Of a stretch of DNA of 64,000 bases, positions 52,014 through 60,158 are shown piece by piece. The stretch lies in contig JADCBP010000012.1 in the NCBI GenBank assembly GCA_020253445.1, forward strand, positions 1 through 64,000, in the 5' to 3' direction. The translations under genes were made by a program, and so were the position numbers. Position 1 is the stretch's first letter, and every line of letters starts with the position of its first letter. Origin of the DNA: Methylobacterium sp. (GTDB taxonomy: Bacteria > Pseudomonadota > Alphaproteobacteria > Rhizobiales > Beijerinckiaceae). Under the pieces are notes generated by a model that worked only from the letters and a program-made list of their open reading frames with translations, was not told the origin of the DNA and made no database searches.

Positions 52014-53381
52014 TCACCATTTCGGCTCCGGTGTGGAGGGGTCGAACCGCCGCTTCAGCCCGCTCCAACAGCCGAGATAGCTCTGGTCGATCGGCGCCTC
52101 CTCGCTTGCGAATTTCGTGAGCCGCTGGGGAAGCCGCGTCTCCCACATGAAGGCCATGGTGCCCGTGAGCTTCTTCGGCACCATCGGCTCGTTGGAGGCA
52201 TGCTCGAAAGCCGGCGTATCCGGCCCGTGCGGCAGCATCATGTTGTGGAGGCTTGCGCCGCCCGGCAGGAAACCCTCGGGCTTCGCATCATAGACCCCGT
52301 AAATCAGGCCCATGAACTCGCTCATGATATTCCGGTGATACCAGGGCGGGCGGAAGGTGTTCTCGGCCACCATCCAGCGCTCGGGGAAGATCACGAAATC
52401 GATGTTCGCCGTGCCGACTTCGCCGGAGGGCGAGGTGAGCACCGTGAAGATCGAGGGATCGGGGTGGTCGTAGGAAATCGCGCCCACCGGCGAGAAGCGG
52501 CGGAGATCATATTTGTAGGGATAGTAATTGCCGTGCCACGCCACGACATCGAGGGGCGAGGACTCAAGCTCGGTCGCGAACATCTCGCCGCACCACTTCA
52601 CAAAGAGCAAAGCCTTGCCCGGCTTGTCCTCGTAGGAAGCCGCAGGCACGAGGAAATCGCGGGCATTGGCGAGACAATTCGCGCCGATCGGCCCGCGCTC
52701 GGGCAACGTGAAGGCCCCGCCGTAATTCTCGCAGATATAGGCCCGCGCCGGGCCATCCACGAGTTCGCAACGGAAGATCACACCGCGCGGAATGATGCAG
52801 ATCTCGCCCGGCTCGATCTCGATCACGCCGAATTCGGTGGGAAAACGCAGGCGTCCCTGCTGGGCCACGATCATCAGCTCGCCATCGGCATTGAAAAAAT
52901 ACTCATCCGTCATCGAGGCGGTGATGAGCGCGATATGCGCAGCCATGCCGGCCTGCCCCTCGGCATCGCCGGCGGTGGTCATGGTGCGCATGCCGGTGAG
53001 GAAGGTGAGCCTCTCGCCGGGAAGCGGCACCGGCATCCATCGCATCTGGCCGATCGGCAGAGAGGATTCCTCGCGGTTCGGCGCGGTGCGGATCAGCCCG
53101 CCGCCCACCTTGCGATAGCGGCCCTGATGCTTCACGCCCGGCTGGATGCGATAGAGCCAGGAACGCTCGTTCGTGGCGCGTGGCGCGGTGAAGGGCGAGC
53201 CCGAAAGCTGCTCCGCATAGAGGCCGTAATTGCATTTCTGCGGCGAGTTGCGCCCCACAGGCAGGGCATTCGGCAAAGCTTCCGTCTCGAAGGAATTGCC
53301 GAAGCCCGACATATAGGCGAGCGAGCCCTCAACCGTGGTCCTGGCGCCGGCAAGCGGTGAAAACTGCACAGGCCTGTTCAT
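52014..53381 (-). CDS. hmgA: Homogentisate 1,2-dioxygenase
   Basis: The product is 455 residues. It has [21 protein letters not shown], the iron-site [18 protein letters not shown] with the C-terminal cupin, and [16 protein letters not shown] supplying the Glu/His ligands. It opens the ring of homogentisate to maleylacetoacetate in tyrosine and phenylalanine breakdown. It stands alone here, without fumarylacetoacetase or maleylacetoacetate isomerase. A perfect palindrome precedes it. Confidence 0.95.
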   Translation of the reverse strand: MNRPVQFSPLAGARTTVEGSLAYMSGFGNSFETEALPNALPVGRNSPQKCNYGLYAEQLSGSPFTAPRATNERSWLYRIQPGVKHQGRYRKVGGGLIRTAPNREESSLPIGQMRWMPVPLPGERLTFLTGMRTMTTAGDAEGQAGMAAHIALITASMTDEYFFNADGELMIVAQQGRLRFPTEFGVIEIEPGEICIIPRGVIFRCELVDGPARAYICENYGGAFTLPERGPIGANCLANARDFLVPAASYEDKPGKALLFVKWCGEMFATELESSPLDVVAWHGNYYPYKYDLRRFSPVGAISYDHPDPSIFTVLTSPSGEVGTANIDFVIFPERWMVAENTFRPPWYHRNIMSEFMGLIYGVYDAKPEGFLPGGASLHNMMLPHGPDTPAFEHASNEPMVPKKLTGTMAFMWETRLPQRLTKFASEEAPIDQSYLGCWSGLKRRFDPSTPEPKW

Positions 53382-53452
53382 CCCGATTACTCCCGATGCT
53401 GTTCGGAATCTTGCAATGGTTCATGCCAGAATTTGGGGGCAGGGGCAAGAAT

Positions 53453-53470
53453 TAGTTTCAGATGAAACTA
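53453..53470. promoter_or_regulatory. Perfect 8-2-8 palindrome upstream of hmgA
   Basis: TAGTTTCA-GA-TGAAACTA is a perfect inverted repeat with a 2-base spacer, 72 bases before the hmgA start. The form fits a winged-helix dimer such as a MarR-type regulator; no regulator gene is adjacent. It overlaps the likely -35/-10 area. Confidence 0.6.
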
Positions 53471-53477
53471 TATAGCC

Positions 53478-53621
53478 TCATCCCGCAGCCGGCGGCGCGG
53501 CCGTCGAGCCCGCGATCTGCGTGAGCTGCTCCATGAAGGCGCGGCGATCCATGCCGCCATGCGTGAAGCGATCATAGAGCCGGATGACCTCCTCCGGCAC
53601 CTGTGTCTTCTCGGGGGCCAT
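53478..53621 (-). pseudogene. 5' remnant of a dienelactone hydrolase family gene
   Basis: The 47-residue frame reads APEKTQVPEEVIRLYDRF ... MDRRAFMEQLTQIAGSTAA, the characteristic N-terminus of a large carboxymethylenebutenolidase/dienelactone hydrolase group with a twin-Arg-like leader. Full proteins have about 290 residues; here it ends after the leader with a stop. A good SD (GGGAGGG) precedes the ATG, so the 5' end is intact and the body is lost. A RIME-like repeat abuts its upstream side. Confidence 0.65.
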
Positions 53622-53632
53622 CGCTCCCTCCC

Positions 53633-53710
53633 GGTTGGTCGAAGAAAATGCGTGAAACAATAAGGAATTAGAGCGGATGTCCTGATCCAGTCAGATCGGA
53701 ATCCGCTCTA
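53633..53710. repeat. Truncated RIME-like repeat
   Basis: It starts inside the first hairpin at GGTTGGTCGAAGAAAATGCG and then has the full second hairpin AGAGCGGAT ... ATCCGCTCT. The left arm of the first hairpin is missing, the boundary falling at the SD of the dienelactone hydrolase remnant. Confidence 0.82.
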
Positions 53711-53765
53711 ACGCGGGAGAGGCCGAAACCAGAAGCGGCAGTTCATCATTGGAATTTTCGGCAAC

Positions 53766-53789
53766 AAAAAAGGCGGCACGGAGGCCGCC
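53766..53789 (-). terminator. Rho-independent terminator after rplS
   Basis: On the minus strand GGCGGC pairs with GCCGCC (6-base loop) followed by TTTTTT, 26 bases past the rplS stop. It ends the ffh-to-rplS operon. Confidence 0.85.
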
Positions 53790-53814
53790 TCAATATCTGT
53801 CTGAATTCCGGGCC

Positions 53815-54189
53815 TCAGCCCTGGTTGCGGGGCTCGACGCGCTCGGCGATGCGGGCCGACTTGCCGCGGCGATCGCGCAGGTAATAGAGCTTCGCGCGGC
53901 GCACCTTGCCCTTGCGGACAACCTTGATCGAGTCGATGTTCGGCGAATAGACCGGGAACACACGCTCCACGCCTTCGCCATAGGAAATCTTGCGGACCGT
54001 GAAGCTCTCCTGGAAGCCCCCGCCGGAACGCGCGATGCAAACGCCTTCATAGGCCTGAACGCGGGTGCGGTCGCCTTCCTTCACCTTCACGTTGACGATG
54101 ACGGTATCACCGGGGCGGAATTCAGGAATCTTCTTTTCGCCGAGAACGCGGGCGGCTTCTTCCTGATCGAGTTGAGCGAGAATATCCAT
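53815..54189 (-). CDS. rplS: 50S ribosomal protein L19
   Basis: The product is 124 residues. It has [54 protein letters not shown] and [22 protein letters not shown], all typical of L19, which bridges the 50S and 30S subunits. ATG 54189 is chosen. It is the last gene of the ffh/rpsP/rimM/trmD cluster, about 98 bases after trmD. Confidence 0.96.
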   Translation of the reverse strand: MDILAQLDQEEAARVLGEKKIPEFRPGDTVIVNVKVKEGDRTRVQAYEGVCIARSGGGFQESFTVRKISYGEGVERVFPVYSPNIDSIKVVRKGKVRRAKLYYLRDRRGKSARIAERVEPRNQG

Positions 54190-54287
54190 GGTCGGGAACC
54201 TTTTTCCGGTTTTGGCTCTGATGGCCAAGCGTTTCGGGACGCTGTTCTGAGTTGAGGATCGGCGCATAAAGCAAGGCTGCGGCTTTG

Positions 54288-54989
54288 TCACCCCTCGGGC
54301 GGAAATTTTCGCGCGAAGAGATCCGGCCGGCGCGCTTTCGTGAGCTTTTCCGCCTCGGCCCGCCGCCATCGGGCGATGGAGGCATGATTGCCCGAAGTGA
54401 GCACTTCGGGGATGCCCCGCCCCTCGAAATCGCGGGGGCGCGTGTAATGCGGATATTCCAGAAGGCCATTCTCGTGGCTCTCCTCGATATCCGAGCCCTC
54501 GCCGCCCATCACGCCCGGCAGCAGACGGATGATGGCATCGAGCGCGACCTGGGCCGCGACTTCGCCGCCCGAGAGCACGTAATCGCCGATGGAAAGTTCC
54601 GTGAGGCCGCGCGCCTCGATCACGCGCTCATCGACGCCCTCGAACCGCCCGCAAACAAACACCGCCCCCGGCCCGTTCGCGAGTTCCCGCGCCAGGGCCT
54701 GATCGAAGACCCGGCCCCGCGGCGAGAGCAGGAAACGCGGGCGCGGATCATCCGCCGGAACCACGGCATCGATCGCTTCCGCCAGCACGTCCGCGCGGAT
54801 CACCATGCCCGGCCCGCCACCCGCCGGCGTATCATCCACCGCGCGATGCTTCCCGCGACCATGATCGCGGATATCCTTCACCTGAAGCGACCATTTTCCA
54901 GTCGCCAAGGCCTCGCCCGCCAGCGAATGCCCAAGCGTGCCCGGAAACATTTCCGGCATCAGGGTCAGCACGGTCGCGGCAAAGGCCAT
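54288..54989 (-). CDS. trmD: tRNA (guanine-N1)-methyltransferase
   Basis: The product is a 233-residue SPOUT methyltransferase forming m1G37. It shows [19 protein letters not shown], the AdoMet knot [16 protein letters not shown] and [19 protein letters not shown] with the catalytic Asp region. It starts 3 bases after the HAD gene. m1G37 prevents +1 frameshifting. Confidence 0.95.
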   Translation of the reverse strand: MAFAATVLTLMPEMFPGTLGHSLAGEALATGKWSLQVKDIRDHGRGKHRAVDDTPAGGGPGMVIRADVLAEAIDAVVPADDPRPRFLLSPRGRVFDQALARELANGPGAVFVCGRFEGVDERVIEARGLTELSIGDYVLSGGEVAAQVALDAIIRLLPGVMGGEGSDIEESHENGLLEYPHYTRPRDFEGRGIPEVLTSGNHASIARWRRAEAEKLTKARRPDLFARKFPPEG

Positions 54990-54992
54990 CGC

Positions 54993-55646
54993 TCAGCCGA
55001 AGGTGAGATCGAGGCTCGCGAAATCGGGCGCGAGCGCGATCACATGGTCGAAATGCGCGAAGGTCTCGGCCGGCGCCGTCGTCAACAGCACCACGGCGCG
55101 CATGCCGGCGCGGCGCGCGGCTTCCACGCCCAAAGGCGCATCCTCGAAGACGAGGCATTCTTCCGGGGGCACCCCCATCCGCTCGGCGGCGGCGAGGAAC
55201 ATGTCCGGATGCGGCTTGCCCCGAAAGCCCTGCGAGGGCGAGACAATCGCGCGGAAGCGATGACGCAAACCGAGGCCATCCAGCGTGAAATCGACATTGC
55301 CCGGCGGTGCCGCCGTGCCCACGGCCATCGGCAACCCGTGGGCATCCGCCTGATCGAGCAGCGGCAGCAAGCCGGCCATCGGTGCAAGATGCGGGCGATA
55401 GAGCGCGCGGTAAATCACTTCCTTCGCGTCTTCCAGCGCAACCAGCTCCTCGCGCGACTTGTCTGGAAACATCTCGCCGATGATCTCCGGCCCGGAACGC
55501 CCTGCGGTTCTGCCGAAGAAACCTGCGCGATCGAAGGGCAGGCCGAGATCGGCATGCCATTTTTCCCAGGAATCGTCATGGAAGCGCATGTTGTCGACCA
55601 GCGTGCCATCCATATCGAAGATGAGGCCGCGAATGGGCGTCGTCAT
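54993..55646 (-). CDS. HAD superfamily hydrolase (beta-phosphoglucomutase-like)
   Basis: The product is 217 residues. It has the HAD nucleophile motif FDMDGTLVDN (about 10-19), a helical cap domain (about 20-90), a motif II threonine region (GTAAPPGNVDFTL), the motif III lysine in FRGKPHPDMF and the motif IV acidic loop VFEDAPLGVEAARRAG. It is probably a small-molecule phosphatase or phosphomutase; the substrate is not predictable. It overlaps the rimM stop by 4 bases and is 3 bases from trmD, so it is coupled into the ribosome/tRNA maturation operon, an unusual location. Confidence 0.88.
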   Translation of the reverse strand: MTTPIRGLIFDMDGTLVDNMRFHDDSWEKWHADLGLPFDRAGFFGRTAGRSGPEIIGEMFPDKSREELVALEDAKEVIYRALYRPHLAPMAGLLPLLDQADAHGLPMAVGTAAPPGNVDFTLDGLGLRHRFRAIVSPSQGFRGKPHPDMFLAAAERMGVPPEECLVFEDAPLGVEAARRAGMRAVVLLTTAPAETFAHFDHVIALAPDFASLDLTFG

Positions 55647-56251
55647 GCGTCCTGCTCCGGATTGTCGGGCGGCTTTTCCGGCCCCGCAAGGAAAGCCGGG
55701 TCGATCACCACGCGCCGGCCCAGCACGTCCAGCACCGGCACGGCGATTTTCGTGAAAGGCAGGAGCAGGGTCCCCCCACCCGCGACCGGGCGGATGACCA
55801 GCAGATCGCCCGCGCCGTGATTATGAATCTCGAGGATCGTGCCGATGCCGTTCCCCTCGCCATCCGTCACCGGCAGGCCAAGGAGATCGGCGTGGTAGAA
55901 CTCGTCCTCCTCCTCCGTGTCCGGCAGGTTGTCGCGGTCGATCACGAGGTTCTGGCCGGTGAGCGCCTTCACGGCGTCGCGATCCGCGAGGCCCTTGAAG
56001 CGCACCACGAGCATGTCGTCCTTCAGCGGGCGACCATCGATGATCTCCAGCGCGCGCCCGTCCGGCAGGAAGAGCGGGCCGTAATCGCCGATGGCCAAGG
56101 GGTCGGCCGTGTGGCTCTTCACGCGGCATTCGCCCTTGACTCCATGCGGCGCACCGATGGTCGCGACGACGAGCCGCCTTTCGGGCGGGGGAATCGCGGG
56201 CGGGGGAATCGCGGGCGGGGGAATCACGGGCGGTGCCTTGGGCTTTTTCAT
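55643..56251 (-). CDS. rimM: 16S rRNA processing protein RimM
   Basis: The product is 202 residues. It has the RimM N-domain (LVVATIGAPHGVKGECRVKS) and the PRC-barrel (about 105-175, EFYHADLLGLPVTDGEGNGIGTI). It aids 30S assembly with S19. An unusual proline-rich leader, about 20 residues of PPAIPPP units, precedes the domain and is coded by a three-fold 15-bp tandem repeat (56185-56229). ATG 56251 is chosen with GAGG upstream; starting inside the repeat is also possible. Confidence 0.92.
   Translation of the reverse strand: MKKPKAPPVIPPPAIPPPAIPPPERRLVVATIGAPHGVKGECRVKSHTADPLAIGDYGPLFLPDGRALEIIDGRPLKDDMLVVRFKGLADRDAVKALTGQNLVIDRDNLPDTEEEDEFYHADLLGLPVTDGEGNGIGTILEIHNHGAGDLLVIRPVAGGGTLLLPFTKIAVPVLDVLGRRVVIDPAFLAGPEKPPDNPEQDA
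56185..56229. repeat. Three 15-bp tandem repeats inside the rimM 5' end
   Basis: The unit GCGGGGGAATCGCGG is repeated three times (last copy with one or two changes) and codes for (P)PPAI units on the minus strand. It suggests slippage-driven length variation at the RimM N-terminus. Confidence 0.85.
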
Positions 56252-56267
56252 CCGAGCCTCGAACGCG

Positions 56268-56390
56268 TCATGCCCGGGCCGGCAGCCAACTTCAGGCAGG
56301 CTGCCTCACGTTGTCTGCTCCCGGGCATCCACGACTTTGAACGAACGCACGACAAGACGTGGATGGCCGGAACAAGTCCGGCCATGACGC
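56268..56390. repeat. Two intergenic inverted repeats between rpsP and rimM
   Basis: One pair is CATGCCCGGG (about 56269) with CCCGGGCAT (about 56322); the other is GGATGGCCGG with CCGGCCATGAC (about 56360-56388) around ACAAGT. They resemble the common alphaproteobacterial GG(C/T)CCGG..CAAG palindromes and could fold in the leader between the two genes. Confidence 0.6.
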
Positions 56391-56405
56391 CCTGCGGTAG
56401 AAGCC

Positions 56406-56753
56406 TTACGCGGCTTCGCCGGCCTTCTCGGCCTTCTTCGCGGCGCGTTCCTTGGCCTTGTCGCCCGGAACGGCCTTTTCCGGGTTGTTGCGCGGGGCGC
56501 GCTTCACGAGGCCGGCGGCATCGAGGAAGCGGAGCACGCGATCGGTCGGCTGGGCGCCCTTGGCGATCCAGTTCTTCGCGGCTTCGAGATCGAGCACCAC
56601 GCGGCTCTCCGAATCCTTGGCGAGCATCGGGTTATAGGTGCCGATCTTCTCGATGAAGCGGCCATCGCGGGGCGAACGGGCATCAGCCACCACGATGCGA
56701 TAGACCGGGCGCTTCTTCGAGCCACCACGGGCGAGACGGATTTTGAGAGACAT
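56406..56753 (-). CDS. rpsP: 30S ribosomal protein S16
   Basis: The product is 115 residues. It has [41 protein letters not shown], the S16 signature. A charged Lys/Ala-rich tail ends the protein, as in other alphaproteobacteria. AGGAG lies upstream of ATG 56753. A foreign-looking ORF separates it from ffh. Confidence 0.97.
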   Translation of the reverse strand: MSLKIRLARGGSKKRPVYRIVVADARSPRDGRFIEKIGTYNPMLAKDSESRVVLDLEAAKNWIAKGAQPTDRVLRFLDAAGLVKRAPRNNPEKAVPGDKAKERAAKKAEKAGEAA

Positions 56754-56779
56754 GGGTTACTCCTGGTTTTTTGGCTGCA

Positions 56780-57484
56780 CTAGAGACTTACTGTTCCACT
56801 AGTGATATCTCTGATGTACTCCACTGATTCTATAACAATTTTCTTTGTTTCGTCTGGATAAAAAAGACCTACAATTAGAAGATACAACTTTGAACGGCCA
56901 ATCATTTCACTTTTTGTTCTATTCCACTCATTCTTTAGCAAGACTCTGCTATTTTTTTCAAGTAACCGAAGAAGGTCATGCGCTTGCTCGGACAATCTTG
57001 TTTGAGGTTCATGAGAAAAGGTCGCCACCCTGCCCCGCGTCTGCGCGATTATCTCCCTAATGACACGGTGAAGTCGCTCTTGCTCATTGAGCATAAGCGC
57101 AATATAGGCCTCAACACCCACAAGACTTGAGTTCGTTTTCGAAAGCAAAACTTTCATTTCATTCATTTTTTCTGGCGCAGCATTTCTGTCAGATAAATGA
57201 ATGTCGAGGGCTAAGTTCAAGGCATTGTGTGAGAGCTCACTAAATTCGGCCAATTTTTTTCTAAGATTTTCCATCCACTCTTCCCGAAGATCAGCAACTC
57301 TCCTCCGAGAATCTCTAACGCCAGAAGAATACGACACATATATTGAAACGGTGGCCACCGCCATCGTCGCGAGACCAACCATGAAATTTCCAAAGTCGAT
57401 CTGGGGAGTCACAGACCGCCCCTGTAGAAACGCGAAAAAAGGGTCAGCAAATGAACGAAATACAGAGCTGAAGAAGTCGCTCAC
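56780..57484 (-). CDS. Hypothetical membrane/coiled-coil protein inserted between ffh and rpsP
   Basis: The product is 234 residues of unknown family. One transmembrane segment lies at about 32-54 (FMVGLATMAVATVSIYVSY), followed by basic SRRRVADLREEWMENLRKK, a long helical region to about 165 and a short hydrophobic stretch near 200-212. It looks like a single-pass membrane protein with a cytoplasmic helical domain. The DNA is clearly AT-rich compared with flanking ffh and rpsP. The GTG start overlaps the ffh stop by 4 bases and uses GGGAGGAAG from the ffh 3' end as SD; the stop is 26 bases before rpsP. It is probably acquired. Function cannot be assigned; small membrane-helical proteins of this sort occur in defence loci, but no partner is here. 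Confidence 0.7.
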   Translation of the reverse strand: MSDFFSSVFRSFADPFFAFLQGRSVTPQIDFGNFMVGLATMAVATVSIYVSYSSGVRDSRRRVADLREEWMENLRKKLAEFSELSHNALNLALDIHLSDRNAAPEKMNEMKVLLSKTNSSLVGVEAYIALMLNEQERLHRVIREIIAQTRGRVATFSHEPQTRLSEQAHDLLRLLEKNSRVLLKNEWNRTKSEMIGRSKLYLLIVGLFYPDETKKIVIESVEYIRDITSGTVSL

Positions 57485-59052
57485 TTCTTCCTCCCGAACG
57501 GATTGAACCCGCCGAGGCCCGGCAATCCGCCACCGCCCAAGCCGGGAAGGCCGGGCTTGCCGAGGCCGGGGAGACCCGGAAGCTTCGCGCCGGAACCCTG
57601 CATCTGTTCGAGTTTCTTCTGCGCTTCGGCGATCGCATCGGGCGAGAGGCCGCCGGGCGGCGGCTGCATCTTCGAGAGGTCCGGCACGCCGCCGCCCGGA
57701 AAACCCCCACCAAGCCCGAACATGTTGGCGAGGCCGGCCATCGGCCCGCGCCCGCCCTTGCCGACCTGCTTCATCATGTCGGCCATGCCGCGATGCATCT
57801 TGAGGAGCTTGTTGATCTCCTCGGCGGATGTGCCGGAACCGGCCGCGATGCGCTTCTTGCGGGAGTTTTTCAACAGATCCGGGTTGCGGCGCTCCTCCGG
57901 CGTCATCGAGTTGATGATGGCCACCTGCCGGGCGATCATCCGGTCATTCACACCGGCGCTCGCCATCTGGTCTTTCACCTTGGCCACGCCCGGCAGCATG
58001 CCCATGAGGCCGCCGAGGCCCCCGAGCTTTTCCATCTGCCTCAGCTGGTCGCGCAGGTCGGAAAGGTCGAACTTGCCCTTCCGCATGCGCTCGGCCATCG
58101 CCAGCGCCTTTTCCTGGTCGATATTCTGCGCCGCCTTCTCGACGAGGCTGACGATATCGCCCATGCCGAGGATGCGGTTGGCGATGCGCGCGGGGTGGAA
58201 ATCCTCCAGCGCGTCCATCTTCTCGCCGACGCCGATCAGCTTGATCGGCTTGCCGGTGACGGCGCGCATGGAGAGCGCGGCACCGCCGCGGCCATCGCCG
58301 TCGACGCGCGTCAGCACGATGCCGGTGAGGCCGACGCGGGAATCGAAGGCGCGCGCGGTGACCACCGCATCCTGGCCGGTGAGGCTGTCGGCGACCAGCA
58401 GCACTTCATGCGGCTGGATGGCCTCCTTGACCTGCACCACCTCGTCCATCAGCTCGTCATCGAGCGTCACGCGGCCGGCGGTATCGTAAATCACGACATC
58501 GAAGCCGCCGAGGCGGGCCGCCGCTTCCGCTCGCTTCGCGATCTGGATCGCGTTCTCGCCCGCAACGATGGGGAGAACGTCGAGGCCATTGTCGCGGCCG
58601 AGCACCGCGAGCTGTTCCATCGCGGCGGGGCGGCGCGTGTCGAGCGACGCGAGCAGGACGCGCTTCTTCTCGCGCTCCTTCAGGCGCTTGGCGATCTTCG
58701 CGGTGGTGGTCGTCTTGCCCGACCCTTGCAGGCCGACCATCAGGATGCCGACCGGCGGAACGGCCTGAAGGTCGATCGGCCGAGCATCCGAACCCAGCAT
58801 GGCGACGAGTTCGTCATTGACGATCTTCACCACCATCTGGCCCGGCGTCACCGACTTGATGACATCCACGCCAACCGCGCGCGCCCGAACCTTCTCGGTG
58901 AAGTCGCGGACGACATCGAGCGCGACATCGGCCTCCAGCAGCGCGCGGCGCACTTCGCGCATCGCTTCGGCCACATCCGCCTCGCTCAGCGCGCCACGGC
59001 GCGTGAGCTTGTCGAGAATGCCGGAGAGACGACCCGAAAGGCCTTCGAACAT
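57481..59052 (-). CDS. ffh: Signal recognition particle protein Ffh
   Basis: The product is a 523-residue SRP54 GTPase. It has the N domain, G domain with GLQGSGKTTTTAKIAKRL, DTRRPAAMEQL, DTAGR and TRVDGDGRGGAAL, then the Met-rich M domain (about 330-440). A Gly/Pro/Leu-rich tail of about 60 residues (GLPGLGKPGLPGLGG) ends in FNPFGRKK. It targets nascent membrane proteins with 4.5S RNA and FtsY. ATG 59052 is the family start. Confidence 0.96.
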   Translation of the reverse strand: MFEGLSGRLSGILDKLTRRGALSEADVAEAMREVRRALLEADVALDVVRDFTEKVRARAVGVDVIKSVTPGQMVVKIVNDELVAMLGSDARPIDLQAVPPVGILMVGLQGSGKTTTTAKIAKRLKEREKKRVLLASLDTRRPAAMEQLAVLGRDNGLDVLPIVAGENAIQIAKRAEAAARLGGFDVVIYDTAGRVTLDDELMDEVVQVKEAIQPHEVLLVADSLTGQDAVVTARAFDSRVGLTGIVLTRVDGDGRGGAALSMRAVTGKPIKLIGVGEKMDALEDFHPARIANRILGMGDIVSLVEKAAQNIDQEKALAMAERMRKGKFDLSDLRDQLRQMEKLGGLGGLMGMLPGVAKVKDQMASAGVNDRMIARQVAIINSMTPEERRNPDLLKNSRKKRIAAGSGTSAEEINKLLKMHRGMADMMKQVGKGGRGPMAGLANMFGLGGGFPGGGVPDLSKMQPPPGGLSPDAIAEAQKKLEQMQGSGAKLPGLPGLGKPGLPGLGGGGLPGLGGFNPFGRKK

Positions 59053-59538
59053 TGTTTTCCCTCTTTGCTCCGAAACCCGTGGTTTCGGAGCGGTTCCCTC
59101 GCAACGGGCCCTGCAGGCCGTTGGAAGCGGAACCGCCAAACACTTTCGCACCCGGCGCAACAGAGGCGGGCTTGCCCGCTCCCGTCAAACGACAAAGGGG
59201 CGGGCTTGCCCGCTCCCGTCCGACGACAAAGGGGCGGGCTTGCCCGCTCCCGTCGAACCAAACACTTTCGCGCCCGGGGGCGCCTCGCGCTGCCGGACGC
59301 GTGAACCTCCGGGGCCTCGCCCCGGTCAGCCGATCGGAAGATCACGCTGATTGGATGACCGCTCCATAGGGGAAACGGCCAAAGCGGTCAAGAATCGCGT
59401 TAATGGGCAATTGTTTGGGATTGTCAATTGACTGTTAATGCGACGCACCTTAACTAACGCTTGTCCCGTTCATTCGTCCTTGATGGAAAGCACGCGAGTG
59501 CTACGAGTGAACGGGATCAATCATTTTTGAGTGATAGC
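59053..59538. other. Non-coding region upstream of ffh
   Basis: The 486-base gap holds an ffh-proximal GC-rich leader, the 34-bp tandem array (59166-59254) with flanking direct repeats, and a final AT-rich part (59380-59538) that probably holds the promoter of the NYN gene. Frames that stay open across the array show only low-complexity translation, so no gene is supported. Confidence 0.6.
59166..59254. repeat. Three 34-bp tandem repeats upstream of ffh
   Basis: Units start at 59166, 59200 and 59234; each begins GCGGGCTTGCCCGCTCCCGTC, which contains the palindrome GCGGGC-TT-GCCCGC, and the first two continue with a CGACAAAGGG spacer. The array is bracketed by a direct repeat, CCAAACACTTTCGC, at 59136-59149 and 59258-59271. 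Confidence 0.88.
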
Positions 59539-60156
59539 ATGAAATCAAAGTTTACCATTCTTGTTGATGGTGGCTTTATGCGAGTAAAGCTAAAGCAACG
59601 AAACAAGCATTTTCCGACCGTTTCAGAAATTACCGCAGAAATTGCGCGCATAAAACAAAATGCAGCTCTTATCGATTATCGCCTTTTGCGTGTCTATTTT
59701 TATGATGCGCCACCTGCAAGCGGTATATTAACAAATCCTATAGACAACACGCAACTCGATCTGTCAGCACACAAAGAATATGCAATTAATTTAAGCCTGC
59801 AGCAAAGCCTAGAAATGCAGCCTGATTTTGCACTACGCACCGGCGAAACCTCAGTGCACGGTTGGGCACTGGGTGATGCGGCCTTAAAAGACATCAAAAA
59901 TAATGGATCAAGAAAAATCAACGCCAACGATCTCGTACCGAATATTGAACAAAAGGGTGTCGATTTACGGATTGGCCTTGATATTGCTCGGTTATCTCTA
60001 TGCAAGTTAGCAGAATTTATCGTCGTAGTGACAGGTGATAGCGATATTATCCCAGCATTCAAATTTGCCCGCCGCGAAGGAGTTCGAGTTTATCTCGACC
60101 ATATGGGGCATGGCGTAAAGCGTGATCTCAAAGCACACGCCGATCTTGTTCTTTGA
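59539..60156 (+). CDS. NYN domain (PIN-like, LabA/DUF88) protein
   Basis: The product is 205 residues. It has the NYN nuclease fold signatures: FTILVDGGFMR with Asp10, a central KGVDLRIGLDIA with Asp142 and Asp148, and VVTGDSDIIPAF with Asp167/Asp169, giving the acidic metal-binding set. NYN proteins are RNases or RNA-processing regulators. The DNA is AT-rich unlike its neighbours, pointing to transfer. ATG 59539 is chosen because the domain starts there; the frame reaches a TTG at 59461 with non-homologous sequence. It stands alone, with only a 3-base gap to the convergent GyrI-like gene. Confidence 0.85.
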   Translation: MKSKFTILVDGGFMRVKLKQRNKHFPTVSEITAEIARIKQNAALIDYRLLRVYFYDAPPASGILTNPIDNTQLDLSAHKEYAINLSLQQSLEMQPDFALRTGETSVHGWALGDAALKDIKNNGSRKINANDLVPNIEQKGVDLRIGLDIARLSLCKLAEFIVVVTGDSDIIPAFKFARREGVRVYLDHMGHGVKRDLKAHADLVL

Positions 60157-60158
60157 AT

